Shown here: piece by piece, positions 22,235 through 33,930 of the stretch
Layout of the letters: each line of letters begins with the position of its first letter
Position numbering within the stretch: the first letter of the stretch is position 1
DNA from: Eutrigla gurnardus
Taxonomy: Eukaryota; Chordata; Actinopteri; Perciformes; Triglidae
Length of the DNA stretch: 64,000 nt
Assembly: GCA_963514095.1 (NCBI GenBank)
Contig: OY741264.1
Coordinates: 35,207,641 to 35,271,640, forward strand
Reading direction: 5' to 3'
Notes under the pieces: generated by a model
Told to the model about the DNA's origin: nothing
Database searches by the model: none
Seen by the model: the letters and a program-made list of their open reading frames with translations, nothing else
Made by a program: the position numbers and the translations under genes

Positions 22235-25200
22235 TCAGTCCGTCTGGAAGCTCGGCAGCATTTCGTATTTAGCTTTGGACCTCCTCACTCGGTAGATCAC
22301 GGCACCGCAGGCCACGAGGCAGACGCCGACGAAGACCAGGTTCAGGCCCAGATTCAGGCTCAGACCAAGATCAGGTGCTGAAATGGAAGATGCATTCATG
22401 TGCGGTTTGGTACGTAGAACGCCGTCGTTTGATGCTCAGGGTGCGAGAATGTGTTGGTTACACTGAGGGTCTGTTTGTGCACACTCACCACCGTCAGAAG
22501 GTTCAACCAGGCGCAAAGGTCCCTGGGAAATTAAGTGGCTGGAAGTCTGGCCCGCGGCAGCCCTTCTGACACGGTGGATCCCCGAGTTGGACCTCATGCA
22601 CCCCTGAGAGCACCTGGTCCCGGAAACGCCAACCTCACACAGGAGGACCGAGCAGGTGATGTAGACCTGCAGTCGCAGAGAGTAAAAATTAGACAGTGTG
22701 GTCTGATTGTGACATACTAGTTATACTACGAAAAATACTCTGCGTTTATAAAACGTAATCGTACCTCTGCATGAGCACCGATGAACTCAAACGCCTCCAT
22801 TCCAAATCTGAACTGAGACCTGGCGCTCGGGTAGATCTGCACCGTCTGGTCCCTGGCACATCTGTGACATAATGCAGATAAAAGGGTTTGTAACAGGAAA
22901 TAGTACAAGTAAAAGACTCTTTTACAGTTCGTAAAGAACCATTTTGTAAGTTAACACGAATCACCAGCTACCACGGTCACGCGTTAAACTGAAACATCTG
23001 TTGCTCAGAAACAGTCGTGATCCTGGTCTGGATTCTGCAGATCTTGAGTCGTTGTTGGAATATCCATGATATGGATTCTGACAACTGAACACGTGACAAA
23101 CCAGACATTTACAGGTTTTAATTCAACAGTTGTTTCTCGATTGCTAAACGATGGCGGGCACAGCTACATGCATAAAACTCACCTGAGCTAAACATCACAT
23201 CTTCCTCCTGCCTTTGGGCTAATTGTAAAAATATATTTTACAGTAAAAACAAAGGTTCTGGCCCTGTGATAGACTGGCGTCCTGTCCAGGGTGAACCCCC
23301 CCTTCGCCCAATGACAGCTGGGATCAGCTCCAGCCCCCCCGCGACCCTGAATACAGGATAAGCGGTAGACGATGGATGGATGGATGGATGGATGGATGGA
23401 TGGAACAAAGGTTCTGGAATGGAGTTTCACACCAAAGCCTTTTCGGTGAGCGTGCCTACCCGTGTTCGATGATGGTGTAGCCGATGCGAGAGTTGGGGTT
23501 GTCGTACGGCGTCGCCCTGCAGGACTCCACGAACAGCTGCGTGTCGGGGATGGAGGTGGTCGCCTCGATCTGCATGAACATCATCTGCTTGAGGTCCACC
23601 TCCACCGGGTAAGTGCTGGCGTTCACCTGCCTCCTGAAACGTTGGCTCTCGAAGAACTCAAACTGGAAGGTGAACGTGCCGAAGCCCTTCTCCTTGAAGG
23701 CATACGGGTTCTTGTGCCTGAACTCCAGTGTCAGGTTGGTTCGCTTCGGGTAGACGCAGGAGAAGAGGATCTCGACGTCGTGCTGCCGGGAAATGATTTG
23801 ACTCAGGTCTGCGGAGGTGATCTTATTCTGGAAGGTGATGTCGTCTTCGCCCTCCTGAAGACGAAAGAGAAGCACATTTGGAAAGGAAGTTAGATACAGG
23901 TTTAACACAGACAGACTTGTTAGATTCAAGAAGGACATCTTGTATTTAAGAAATATTCCAGTAACTAAAACACACTGATGAATGAAGCCTTTAGTAGTGA
24001 GTGTGCAGCGAGGCAGTTTTAGTGGTAAAAGTCCAGGCATTTTGAGGGCCGGTTTGGAGCCAGTGCCTTATGCTGAACCAGTTCTTGGAGTTTCAACAGC
24101 TAAAGAACCAGCTCTTGGCCAGGAAAACTGATCCCGAACTAAGTCTTGGGGCTGGGGGGGCAGGGTTATTGTGACCAACAAGACCAACCAAAATGTTGTT
24201 ACTGCCATTTTAAAAACAGAGCTTGTGGAAAGCAGTGGTAGGAGTAGGAGACAAACTGTCTCCGAGGAGGACGGTCCTCAGGCAGAAGTACAAGTACAAG
24301 TACAACATAAACTCGAGGGAGCCTCGAGAACAAAACTCGTGTTTGAGGGGATACCCAGGGTGATTTCTGGGGGGAACGTGGCTCTGTGGGCTCTGTGGGC
24401 TCTGTAGACGGTGGAAAAGCTAACAGGTTCTGAGAAGGTGCGACCCAGGACCAGTACTAGAACTAAGTTTGGAGTTGGTCAAAAAGGGATAAGAGATCAC
24501 TTAGATTTGAATCTGATGGCATTGAGCTGAACATCTGCATGAAGAGGTGGTTGATGGTCCACTAGAAAGGCCTTTGCCATCTGAATGGCTCTAATTTGTG
24601 GTTTTGTATCGCTTGGTTGCAACTGAGAGACTTTCCTTCGTTTTAAATTTGTGCTGAGCGACACAAGAAAAAGTGGGAAATTTAGTTTGTTTTGTAACCG
24701 TTCACAGTTTTAGTTTTAGTTTTCAGTGTACATCAAAGCCGCGTTGTCTCCAGCAACAACAATAAAAGGAAATGTCAATACGCTGCTGCCTCCGGTGGTT
24801 GTTTGTTTTTAATGTATTTTAGTGTGTGTGCTGCGTTGTGATCGTGCAGGCCGTACCTCCACGACGGTTCCACACATGTTCAGCGGCACGACGGCCACCA
24901 GGTGGGTCGCGTTGGAGCGCGTCGACAGGTTGCAGGAAGCGTCACCGAAGTCGTTCAGGTGCAGGTTGTCCTCGTTGCGTCTGAGGAGGTAGGACTTCTC
25001 CACTTCCACCGTTATCGTCGTCTCGTTGCACGTCACGGTCGTCTCTGAACACGTGGTCGGGTTAAAGGTCATCCGTTCACGTCATATGTAATCATACTGT
25101 ACGTTTCCTGTAATGTCTATCGTGTTATCGACTCACCGTAGTGTCCAACGTCAACGATCACGCAGCGAAGCTCTGATTGGTAGACGCGATGTGAAGATCT

Positions 25201-28200
25201 GGAATGAGACATAAGACGGGAGATCAGAAACGGTTTAGATGACGATGTTAACCGCCTTACTGGGGAGGTTCTGACGTGGAAATTACACAAAGTGAAAAAA
25301 AAAGTTTCTCATTTAAAACTCACCTTTCTCTCGCTTCTGAAATAAAGCAAATGGGAAAATGATCATTCAATGCATTTTCTGCCGGCGTCCATTTGATGAC
25401 ATATTCTTCTGTGGAGATTCTCTGCTTTGAAATGCCTTTTGGCCCGGTGACGATCAGGCCCACAATCCTGCGACAGAGACAAACGCTGTCTTAACTCTGA
25501 AATAGGGAACGTTGCAAACACAACCGCGTAATAAAACCTTGTGAAAAGTGCAATATTCACACCAAAATGAATTTTCTAATGTAACATTTCCTTACGTGGC
25601 GTATTGTGCTCTGGATTTGACTTTGATTTCAAGGGTATTGTTGACAAACGCTGGAAGGTTCACTCCATTGCTCGGAGTCGGTGACAGGAAAATGGGAAAG
25701 TAATCCCCATCGAGGCATGAAGGGGCATCGTAGGAGTCGACTGGAAAATCAGGGGAGAGAATTACTGAGAAACTTCCTGCAAGGTTGATTTACAAATCAG
25801 TGTAGGTTATACAAATATATATATAATCACCACCGTACCAAAAACACTAAACTGCAGAGGAAGCTTGCTTAAAGCAGCTATGGTTGGCGCAGCCATGGTT
25901 GGAGCTACGGTGGTTGTTGGATATGTGGTTGTTGGATATGTGGTTGTTGGATATGTGGTTGTTGGATATGTGGTTGTTGGATATGTGGTTGTTGGATATG
26001 TAGTTGTTGGATATGTGGTTGTTGGATATGTAGTTGTTGGATATGTGGTTGTTGGATATGTGGTTGTTGGATATGTGGTTGTTGGATATGTGGTTGTTGG
26101 ATATGTAGTTGTTGGATATGTGGTTGTTGGATATGTAGTTGTTGGATATGTGGTTGTTGGATATGTGGTTGTTGGATATGTAGTTGTTGGATATGTGGTT
26201 GTTGGATATGTGGTTGTTGGATATGTGGTTGTTGGATATGTAGTTGTTGGATATGTAGTTGTTGGATATGTGGTTGTTGGATATGTGGTTGTTGGATATG
26301 TGGTTGTTGGATATGTGGTTGTTGGATATGTGGTTGTTGGATATGTAGTTGTTGGATATGTAGTTGTTGGATATGTAGTTGTTGGATATGTGGTTGTTGG
26401 ATATGTGGTTGTTGGATATGTGGTTGTTGGATATGTGGTTGTTGGATATGTAGTTGTTGGATATGTAGTTGTTGGATATGTGGTTGTTGGATATGTGGTT
26501 GTTGGATATGTGGTTGGTGCAGCTGTGGTTGGTGCAGCCGTGGTTGGTGCAGCCGTGGTTGGTGCAGCCGTGGTTGGTGCAGCCGTGGTTGGGCTGATCT
26601 GACGTTTACGCCTCCTCAGTGAATGGGGATGCTTTACTGTGTACGACCCATCAGAGTAGGACAGCCAAATGGGTTTGTTGGGAAAGTCCTCCACCACCAG
26701 TTCAATGGGAAGGTATCCATTTACATTATTGTATCTATACACCAGGGAGCAGGAACTCTGACAGAAAGGAAACATACGTTCATCACACAAGGCTGCACTA
26801 CTTCACAGGCTCAGGTGTTCATATTTGGGTGACTTCTTACCTGATCCAAAGAGAAACCGCCGGACTGCCCACACAGGCCACACTCGTATGTGCTTGAGCT
26901 CGTTGGAATCCTGCATCTGACGCGGTCGCCATCGGGGTCAAACGCGGTCAGGTTGAACGATCGTGGGCAGTTCCTTGTTACCCTGCAACACGTCAATCAA
27001 CTGAATGAGGAACAGTCTGTTGGCTATCTACATTTACATTTACATTTACATTAAGGTCATTTAGCAGATGCTTTTGTCCAAAGCGACTAACAATAAGTAC
27101 ATTTGTCATAAGAAGGAAACAAAGAAACCACAACGTATCATTGCCGATAAAGTAAGAGCTAAAAATAGAACAAGTGTTAGGTCCTCATCTGACTAAAGTA
27201 GTACTTCAAGAGCAACAGTGCTACGATCAGAGTGCTATAGGTCAGGTTTTTTTTTTTTTTTTTTTTGGGGGGGGGGGGGGGGGCGCGTCGAGGGAGGGTG
27301 TTAGTGGGTCATGCTATGCTATATGACACAATGCAACTCTGTCTTTGACTGACGCCACACATTATAAGACATTGAACATTGTTAAAACTGCAATTTAATG
27401 TTTGAATCATACATTTATTGTTCACCCAGCTGGTTCAGGCATGTGTTTTTAAATGTACCCATCAGTGTGACACAACCAACTAGCAGCCAATCGAAACACA
27501 GAGGAGGGTCGTTACCTGACGAGAGGCAGCGTGGTGGTGATGGGAGATCTGTTTGATCGACCCGTATCAGATCGGGTTCCCAGGTCCACATGTGCCATCA
27601 TTCTCCAGGGAGTGAATCGGCCCCTGAAGTTTTCTGCCCAGAAGCCCTGGCCGTAGTATCTATTGATGTGGGCGGGGTATCTGTACGAAGAAATATCTGA
27701 ACAATGAGGACAAATGTAGCAGCATTTTTAACACTTTGTGTTCCAGTTTCTCTTTCTGAATGCTTTGAAACTATCAGCTATTTTTAAAAAGATTTTACAA
27801 AAACTTCCACCAAACCTAAAAATGAGACATCGTCTGCAAACTCTTTTAGAAAATTGTGTTTTTGCATCAATGCAGTAACACAAACCATCATTAGAGGTAC
27901 ATGAAGCATCGACTACACACTGATAGTAGGAATGAAAACACACACACATACATATCCAGTGCATAGGAGTGCAGTAGCATGCAACAATTATGCATAATTC
28001 CTTTGGATGCTTTATAGAGATTGAGTTGGATTTTGCTCCAGAGATCTGACCTGATCCCGAAGGGGAGGTTGTGGTCCAGCGTCAGTTCTGTCACCGTTTC
28101 GTAGTGGCACCAGCCAAAATTGAAGGAATAACTGGAAACAGCCGCGTAGGTCATCCCGGTCTGGGTCCCACAGTTGCCATAGAAACACAGATAGGGGTTC

Positions 28201-28602
28201 CATTGGCAGTAGCTGGTGCCCTGCTTGTTGTGAAGCTCCACCTGTGAAGAGTTACGCAGCGATTACTTCCCTGGAAAGCAACTTTCAAGCCGGCAAAAGT
28301 AAGAAAGAGTTGAGCGTCTCATTCAACGAGCAAATTTTGAATTGAGGTTCATCTCTTGGTGACCAGGAGGAGGGACCCAGCATTTTGATTCAATTGGATT
28401 ATTTGTAGGGTTTTGAGAATGTGGACATTTTCCCCAAAGCGTAACTTACCTTATAGGTCCCGTTGGGATTCTGCCCTTTTGGGGTGAAGGTCAGCGATCC
28501 GCCAAAAAACCTGTAATAGTGCGAGTACCTGCTAGAGTACTGTGAAGATGCAGCTGAGGCCGTGAGCAGCAGATGCAGCAGCGTCACCATGAGAGAAGCC
28601 AT
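22235..28602 (-). CDS. ZP-B: TYPTT-repeat mucin-like zona pellucida-domain membrane protein
   Basis: Thirteen coding exons (minus): 28602-28450, 28241-28051, 27680-27516, 26982-26841, 26757-25839, 25740-25596, 25467-25324, 25198-25137, 25044-24857, 23854-23460, 22861-22765, 22666-22489, 22377-22235. All borders are GT-AG with continuous phase, giving 973 residues. The signal peptide is MASLMVTLLHLLLTASAASS. Then come a Cys-rich module (YGNCGTQT, WCHYETV), DLGTRSDTGRSNRSP, NCPRSFNLTAFDPDGDRVRC, RRRKR at 265-269, five APTT units, forty TYPTT units, and an Ig-fold-like segment (IKWTP, PICF). The ZP domain follows (TITVEVEKS, MCGT, ESCRATPYDNP), then a furin-type RVRR at 899-902, hydrophobic patch TSSHLISQGPLRLV, a transmembrane helix near 935-954 and a basic tail. 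Same exon order and phases as ZP-A and ZP-C, so a tandem duplicate. Biological role unknown. Confidence 0.88.
23255..23405 (-). mobile_element. truncated dispersed repeat with (GGAT)n tail
   Basis: In ZP-B intron 10. The phrases 'gatagactggcgtcctgtccagggtgaa' and 'gctgggatcagctccagcc', then (ggat)n, are the reverse complement of the left part of the element at 29670-29780. Confidence 0.75.
25912..26511 (-). repeat. 40 x 15-bp coding repeat (TYPTT) in ZP-B exon 5
   Basis: Exactly 600 bp, forty 15-bp units reading ACA TAT CCA ACA ACC or ACT (Thr-Tyr-Pro-Thr-Thr). The only variable position is the last base of each unit. By my count 12 of 40 units have ACT, and the change is synonymous. Dense Thr suggests heavy O-glycosylation. 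Confidence 0.95.
27033..27260 (-). mobile_element. LINE 3'-end fragment in ZP-B intron 3
   Basis: (catttacattta)n, then 'ggtcatttagcagatgcttt' and 'aagaaggaaacaaagaaacc', matching 32638-32810 next to the reverse-transcriptase remnant there. It is a 5'-truncated copy of the same LINE family, with its 3' end at about 27033. Confidence 0.7.
27250..27284. repeat. poly-T/poly-G tract
   Basis: About 19 T's followed directly by about 17 G's, next to the LINE fragment. Confidence 0.85.
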
Positions 28603-28635
28603 CTTGCCGAGTGCACCGTCTTCAGCGCCTCCTGC

Positions 28636-28646
28636 AACTTAAATAC
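28636..28646 (-). promoter_or_regulatory. TATA-like element upstream of ZP-B
   Basis: On the minus strand GTATTTAAGTT lies about 35-45 bp upstream of the ZP-B ATG. This suggests a TATA promoter with a very short 5' UTR. Confidence 0.35.
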
Positions 28647-28659
28647 TCTACGACGAGGA

Positions 28660-29486
28660 AACGCTCTTTTAATTCTCGGAATTATCCAAGCTATTTACAT
28701 ACATTGCCAATTTTATAATTAGCCTATCTAATTAATGTGCCACTTTTAGATGCGCTGCAGTCTATCACTGTTAAAGAGCAGTGAAGCAATGATTACAACT
28801 TCAAAAGCATCGAGAGCTAAAGCAACACTTACCAATGAAGAGGAATCTGTTTTTGCAGCGTATGCTCTTTTGTGTGGACTCTAATTCTAATGTCAGCAGC
28901 CCACACCGCTCATATACAATACAATACCTCAACATTGATGACATTCAGGGTGAATATACGGGTATGATTTGGTGTCTCCAGTGGGAAGCTCTTTGGCTGC
29001 AACGTAGAGGACCAGCCCTATAACTGGCTCTGTGGCTGAGTAAGTTAGTATGTAACTGACTGATCAAATTGCAACCATTGGTCAGTCGAGTGACGTAGAC
29101 CTACAACGTCACCAACCAGATGAGGAGGTAAAGACAGGCGGAAATCCCAAACTCCCTGCAGGGGTTTGATTCGGCTCCTCTTGAGTTAAGGCCTCCGTAC
29201 AAAAACACGTTTCCCATGAAGAGGGCTTTAGCCTTCATAAAGCACTGATCTGCATTGTAGCCAAGCAATAATAATAAATCAATCAATAAGGAATGAAGAA
29301 GTTACATTTACTGGAACCAACTGGCTCTGGAACACCGCAACACCACTCCCTCTATTCATCTGCAGGCCTCGCTGAAATTGTTTCCAACTCAGTCACATTG
29401 TTTTGATCATCAGTTACATCATATGTTCGCTGGCAGGTGGTAAAACATGCACCCATCTTCATCACCACTTTCCTTCTAAACGAACA
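28660..29486. other. upstream flank of ZP-B, no gene seen
   Basis: Mostly unique AT-rich sequence. The stretch near 29240-29290 (tgcattgtagccaagcaata) recurs at about 32500-32545, so part is an interspersed repeat. Confidence 0.5.
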
Positions 29487-29669
29487 AGATCTGTCAGGGC
29501 GAGGACGAGGAGGGAGGACCCAGACGCAGGACAAGCAGTTTTTAAAAGGCTTTATTCAAAATCAAAACAAAAGACAGAGGTGGAAAAAAACTAACTCTAA
29601 AAAATAAACTAACACTATAAACAAAAATCACTCACTGGGAGGAAAACATGACTTCAACATAAACTGCAA

Positions 29670-31375
29670 CATCCATCCATCCATCCATTGTCTACCGCTT
29701 ATCCTGTATTCAGGGTCACGGGGGGCTGGAGCCGATCCCAGCTGTCATTGGGTGAAGGCAGGGTTCACCTGGACAGGTAACCAGTCTATCACAGGGAGAC
29801 ATGTAGAGACAGACAGGTAACCAGTCTATCACAGGGAGACATGTAGAGACAGACAGGTAACCAGTCTATCACAGGGAGACATGTAGAGACAGACAGGTAA
29901 CCAGTCTATCACAGGGAGACATGTAGAGACAGACAGGTAACCAGTCTATCACAGGGAGACATGTAGAGACAGACAGGTAACCAGTCTATCACAGGGGGAC
30001 ATGTAGAGACAGACAGGTAACCAGTCTATCACAGGGCTGACATGTAGAGACAGACAGGTAACCAGTCTATCACAGGGAGACATGTAGAGACAGACAGGTA
30101 ACCAGTCTATCACAGGGAGACATGTAGAGACAGACAGGTAACCAGTCTATCACAGGGAGACATGTAGAGACAGACAGGTAACCAGTCTATCACAGGGGGA
30201 CATGTAGAGACAGACAGGTAACCAGTCTATCACAGGGGGACATGTAGAGACAGACAGGTAACCAGTCTATCACAGGGAGACATGTAGAGACAGACAGGTA
30301 ACCAGTCTATCACAGGGAGACATGTAGAGACAGACAGGTAACCAGTCTATCACAGGGAGACATGTAGAAACAGACAGGTAACCAGTCTATCACAGGGCTG
30401 ACATGTAGAGACAGACAGGTAACCAGTCTATCACAGGGGGACATGTAGAGACAGACAGGTAACCAGTCTATCACAGGGAGACATGTAGAGACAGACAGGT
30501 AACCAGTCTATCACAGGGGGACATGTAGAGACAGACAGGTAACCAGTCTATCACAGGGGGACATGTAGAGACAGACAGGTAACCAGTCTATCACAGGGAG
30601 ACATGTAGAGACAGACAGGTAACCAGTCTATCACAGGGCTGACATGTAGAGACAGACAGGTAACCAGTCTATCACAGGGGGACATGTAGAGACAGACAGG
30701 TAACCAGTCTATCACAGGGAGACATGTAGAGACAGACAGGTAACCAGTCTATCACAGGGGGACATGTAGAGACAGACAGGTAACCAGTCTATCACAGGGG
30801 GACATGTAGAGACAGACAGGTAACCAGTCTATCACAGGGGGACATGTAGAGACAGACAGGTAACCAGTCTATCACAGGGAGACATGTAGAGACAGACAGG
30901 TAACCAGTCTATCACAGGGAGACATGTAGAGACAGACAGGTAACCAGTCTATCACAGGGCTGACATGTAGAGACAGACAGGTAACCAGTCTATCACAGGG
31001 GGACATGTAGAGACAGACAGGTAACCAGTCTATCACAGGGAGACATGTAGAGACAGACAGGTAACCAGTCTATCACAGGGAGACATGTAGAGACAGACAG
31101 GTAACCAGTCTATCACAGGGAGACATGTAGAGACAAACAACCATTCACGCTCACATTCACACCTACGGGACATTTAGAGTCAGCAATTAACCTATCCCCA
31201 TCCTGCATGTCTTTGGACTGTGGGAGGAAGCCGGAGAACCCGGAGAGAACCCACGCTTACACGGGGAGAACATGCAAACTCCACACAGAAGGGGCCCGAA
31301 TTTGACCCCGACCCGGGAATCGAACCCAGGACCCTCTTGCTGTGAGGCGCCAGTGCTACCCACTACACCACCGTG
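29670..31375 (+). mobile_element. dispersed repeat with internal minisatellite expansion
   Basis: The left part has (catc)n then gtctaccgcttatcctgta and gctggagccgatcccagctg. The right part has 'cattcacgctcacattcac', 'tgtctttggactgtgggagg', 'gaacatgcaaactccacac' and 'cactacaccaccgtgc'. These are the two halves of one very common fish repeat, here separated by a 1.36-kb minisatellite. Confidence 0.75.
29773..31133. repeat. 40-bp minisatellite, ~34 copies
   Basis: The unit is caggtaaccagtctatcaca then gggagacatgtagagacaga. Variants are a G for A (ggggac) and a 1-bp longer 'gggctgacatg' form, which recurs near 30037, 30397, 30637 and 30957, hinting at higher-order copying. There are no unique spacers, so this is not a CRISPR array. 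Confidence 0.95.
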
Positions 31376-31794
31376 CACAAAATGAAACATGCCAATTTTT
31401 CTAAGCGGATAACAAGGATAACTATATAGTATGGCGGAATAACAACTGGAAGCACTTCGACGTCGGCGCAGTAATATCATCACTCCGCTCCCCCTCTTAC
31501 TTCCGTCAATAGAACCTATGTGACCTGCACGCCGTCGCCTGCACTACCTGTAGTAGTTTGTGCACAGTTGAGGAAGCATCAGGTTGTAGTAAGATAGTTT
31601 GTGAACAATCAAACATCATGGCTATAACGTGCATCGTACAGGGTTGTGAAAACAAGCAGAAGGTATATAGTCCCGTCATGTTTTGAGTGATGATATTACT
31701 GCGTCGACGTCGAAGTGCTTCCAGTTGTTATTCCGCCATACTATATAGTTATCCTTGTTATCCGCTTAGAACAATTGGCATGCTTCATTTTGTG
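31376..31794 (+). mobile_element. 419-bp MITE with 110-bp terminal inverted repeats
   Basis: Terminal inverted repeats 31376-31485 and 31685-31794 (CACAAAATGAA...ATCATCACTC) match almost base for base over 110 bp. The 200-bp centre holds ATG GCT ATA ACG TGC..., reading MAITCIVQGCENKQK before a possible GTATAT donor at 31663. That is like the start of a THAP zinc finger (C-x4-C). It may be a deleted THAP-type transposon; the THAP reading is tentative. Confidence 0.75.
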
Positions 31795-32637
31795 TAACCA
31801 AACTTGGGTCGTGTAACTACTCACGTAACCGTATTTAAATAGGGACAACGTGGAAGTGCTTGGTCGCTTCTAACTTCACCCCCCTTTGGATCCTAAGGAA
31901 TATACTGGGACAAGCTACATGCTAGCAAATTAGCGCTGCGCGGAGTGTGCGCAAGAGCCATTGAGTGCACGCACAGAGGAGAGGGAGGTATGTATCACCT
32001 CGTCTAAGATCAGAGCAGAACATAGTTCAGTATGGAAATGCGGTGGTGTTTTCCTTTAAATACACAGAGGGATAATGGGCAACAGGTGACAACAATCAGG
32101 GATCAGGGATGACATCAGACCAGGGAACACATGGAGGAAGGGCAAGTGACCTGAAACGAGAGGGGAGTTATTTTCAAAATAAAACAGGAAATGACAAGAC
32201 AAAAACCCAAGACGAGACATTACCTCACCGCCGTGACAAGATCATCTAAAAGCTTAAAGTCGATCTTATACCATTCTAGCTCGTTTGAGGTGCAGTGTGT
32301 CGTAGTGGAGCCATCTAGTGGTGATATCGCAGACTTGGAAAACCAACTGAAACTTCTCCCATGTGCCAATCGTGCAGGAGAACAATGGTGGCCGGTGAGT
32401 GGGTGTGAAAATGTTTACACTTTCTCTTCAGTGTGAAGATATAAACGGCTCATTCTAAGGCAACGAAAACACAACGATTTAACGACGTAATTATCAAAGA
32501 CTGCATTGTAGTCAAGCAATTATAATCAATCAATCAACAAGAAAGTGAGCGGGAAGGAAGTCATTATTTACACGGCTTGCTGGGGTTAATCCATTCCTTA
32601 TGCTGATGTGTGGTGCATCTTTATTTTGACTGTGATT

Positions 32638-33295
32638 ACATTTACATTTAGGTCATTTAGCAGACGCGACTTACAATAAGTACATTTATCAAAAGAAGGA
32701 AACAAAGAAACCACAACGTATCATTGCCGATAAAGTAAGAGCTAAAAGTAGAACAAGTGTTAGATCCTCATCTGAGTAAACTAGTACCTTAAGAGCAACA
32801 GGAGGGTGTTAGTGGGTCATGCTATGTAGAGTCGAGGTGAAGTCTTGAGCCTTTTTCGGAAAATGGCAAATGACTCTGCTGTCCTGACATTAGTCGGGAG
32901 TTCGTTCCACCACTGAGGACCAGAACAGAGAAGAGTCTGGACTTTGCTGAGCGACATTTGTTTGATTTCAGCGATGGTGGTACCAGCCGGCCAGCTGAAG
33001 TAGAGGAGCGAAGTGCTCGCTTCGGGGCATGAGGTTTGACCAGTGTTTGAAGGTAGATGGGTGCCGTTCCATTGATGGCCCTGAAGGCCAGTGTCATCGT
33101 CTTGAATTGGATGCGTGCTGCAACAGGGAGCCAGTGGAGGTCACGGAGGAGGGGGGTCACATGGGAGAATTTGGGTAGATTGAAGACAAGGATACGCTGC
33201 AATGGTTTGGCCGCCGAGGCCGGGAGTCCGGCCAGGAGAGAGTTGCAGTTGTCAAGGCCTGGAGTTGCCTTGCGTAACAATACACAACATGTCAC
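32638..33295 (-). pseudogene. LINE reverse-transcriptase C-terminal remnant and 3' end
   Basis: On the minus strand a frame open from 33295 to 32822 reads DNCNSLLAGLPASAAKPLQR, then FNLPKFSHVTPLLRDLHWLP, VAARIQFKTMTLAFRAINGT and APKRALRSSTSAGRLVPP. This is the region after the palm domain of non-LTR retrotransposon ORF2 proteins of the L2/Rex-like type. The 3' UTR (LINE sense) ends at about 32638 with the 'gtcatttagcagacg' phrase. It is truncated at both the 5' and catalytic sides, so non-functional. Confidence 0.8.
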
Positions 33296-33930
33296 ATACT
33301 CATGCCAGGCGTGGAAGGATTTGCCAGCTCAGTTGAAAGACATGTTGTCCCGCACAATGACACAAAGGTAATAAAATAAACCTTTCAATAGTTGCATGCA
33401 TGCTCCATCACTGCTAGACAGGTCTTTTGTCCTTCAGCTGTTTGTTTGTCTAGCGTTCCTGCGTGAAGTGTCACACCCAAAGTTGCACTGAGATCTTGCC
33501 GGGAACATCTGCTGAATGTTTACATGGAAACCGATTACTGTAAATGTAATGTAATCAACCGCAGGGACATGCGCTTCACCTCCACCAGCTGTAACATTAA
33601 AACGCTGCTTACGTAATAAAGCATCAGTTATAATATTCCTCTCGTATGATAGACATAGAAGTATAACTCTCGGGAAGGAATCTCCGTCAAGTCTGGTTTG
33701 CGGACATTTGTGACCCTGAAACCATCTGGCTTTGTCTCACAAAATATGCAACGCAGTGACATGGTGCAAAAAGTGAAGAAGACCCGGATATGGACATGGA
33801 TCACACAAACACAGGACTTTCAACCAGGAGACCAGGGTTCCTGTGTCCCAAAGTGTTATTGAGTTATTGGTTAAATCTGTCTACATCATTTTGTGATGTT
33901 ATGATACATTAATCTTTAGATGCAGTCGGG
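33296..33930. other. intergenic, no gene seen
   Basis: No protein-like frame and no clear repeat unit; unique-looking sequence next to the LINE remnant. Confidence 0.4.

Larger units (their letters stand above)
29492..32238. mobile_element. composite DNA element with 5-bp target duplication
   Basis: The left end reads TGTCAGGGCGAGGACGAGG and the right end reads ...CACCGCCGTGACA. The direct repeat AGATC flanks both sides (29487-29491 and 32239-32243). The terminal inverted match is short (TGTCA/TGACA). Inside are a high-copy repeat carrying a 40-bp minisatellite and a 419-bp MITE, so this is a nested insertion. No transposase frame remains. Confidence 0.6.

Noticed and set aside
25865..26602. 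245-codon plus-strand frame of VVVGY repeats
   Set aside because: Antisense shadow of the TYPTT repeat exon of ZP-B.
29773..31133. Possible CRISPR array
   Set aside because: Units are directly contiguous 40-mers with no unique spacers, in a vertebrate genome. It is a minisatellite.
32822..33295. 157-codon minus-strand frame as a host gene
   Set aside because: Its sequence is the post-catalytic region of LINE ORF2 and it adjoins a LINE 3' end. It is a retrotransposon remnant.
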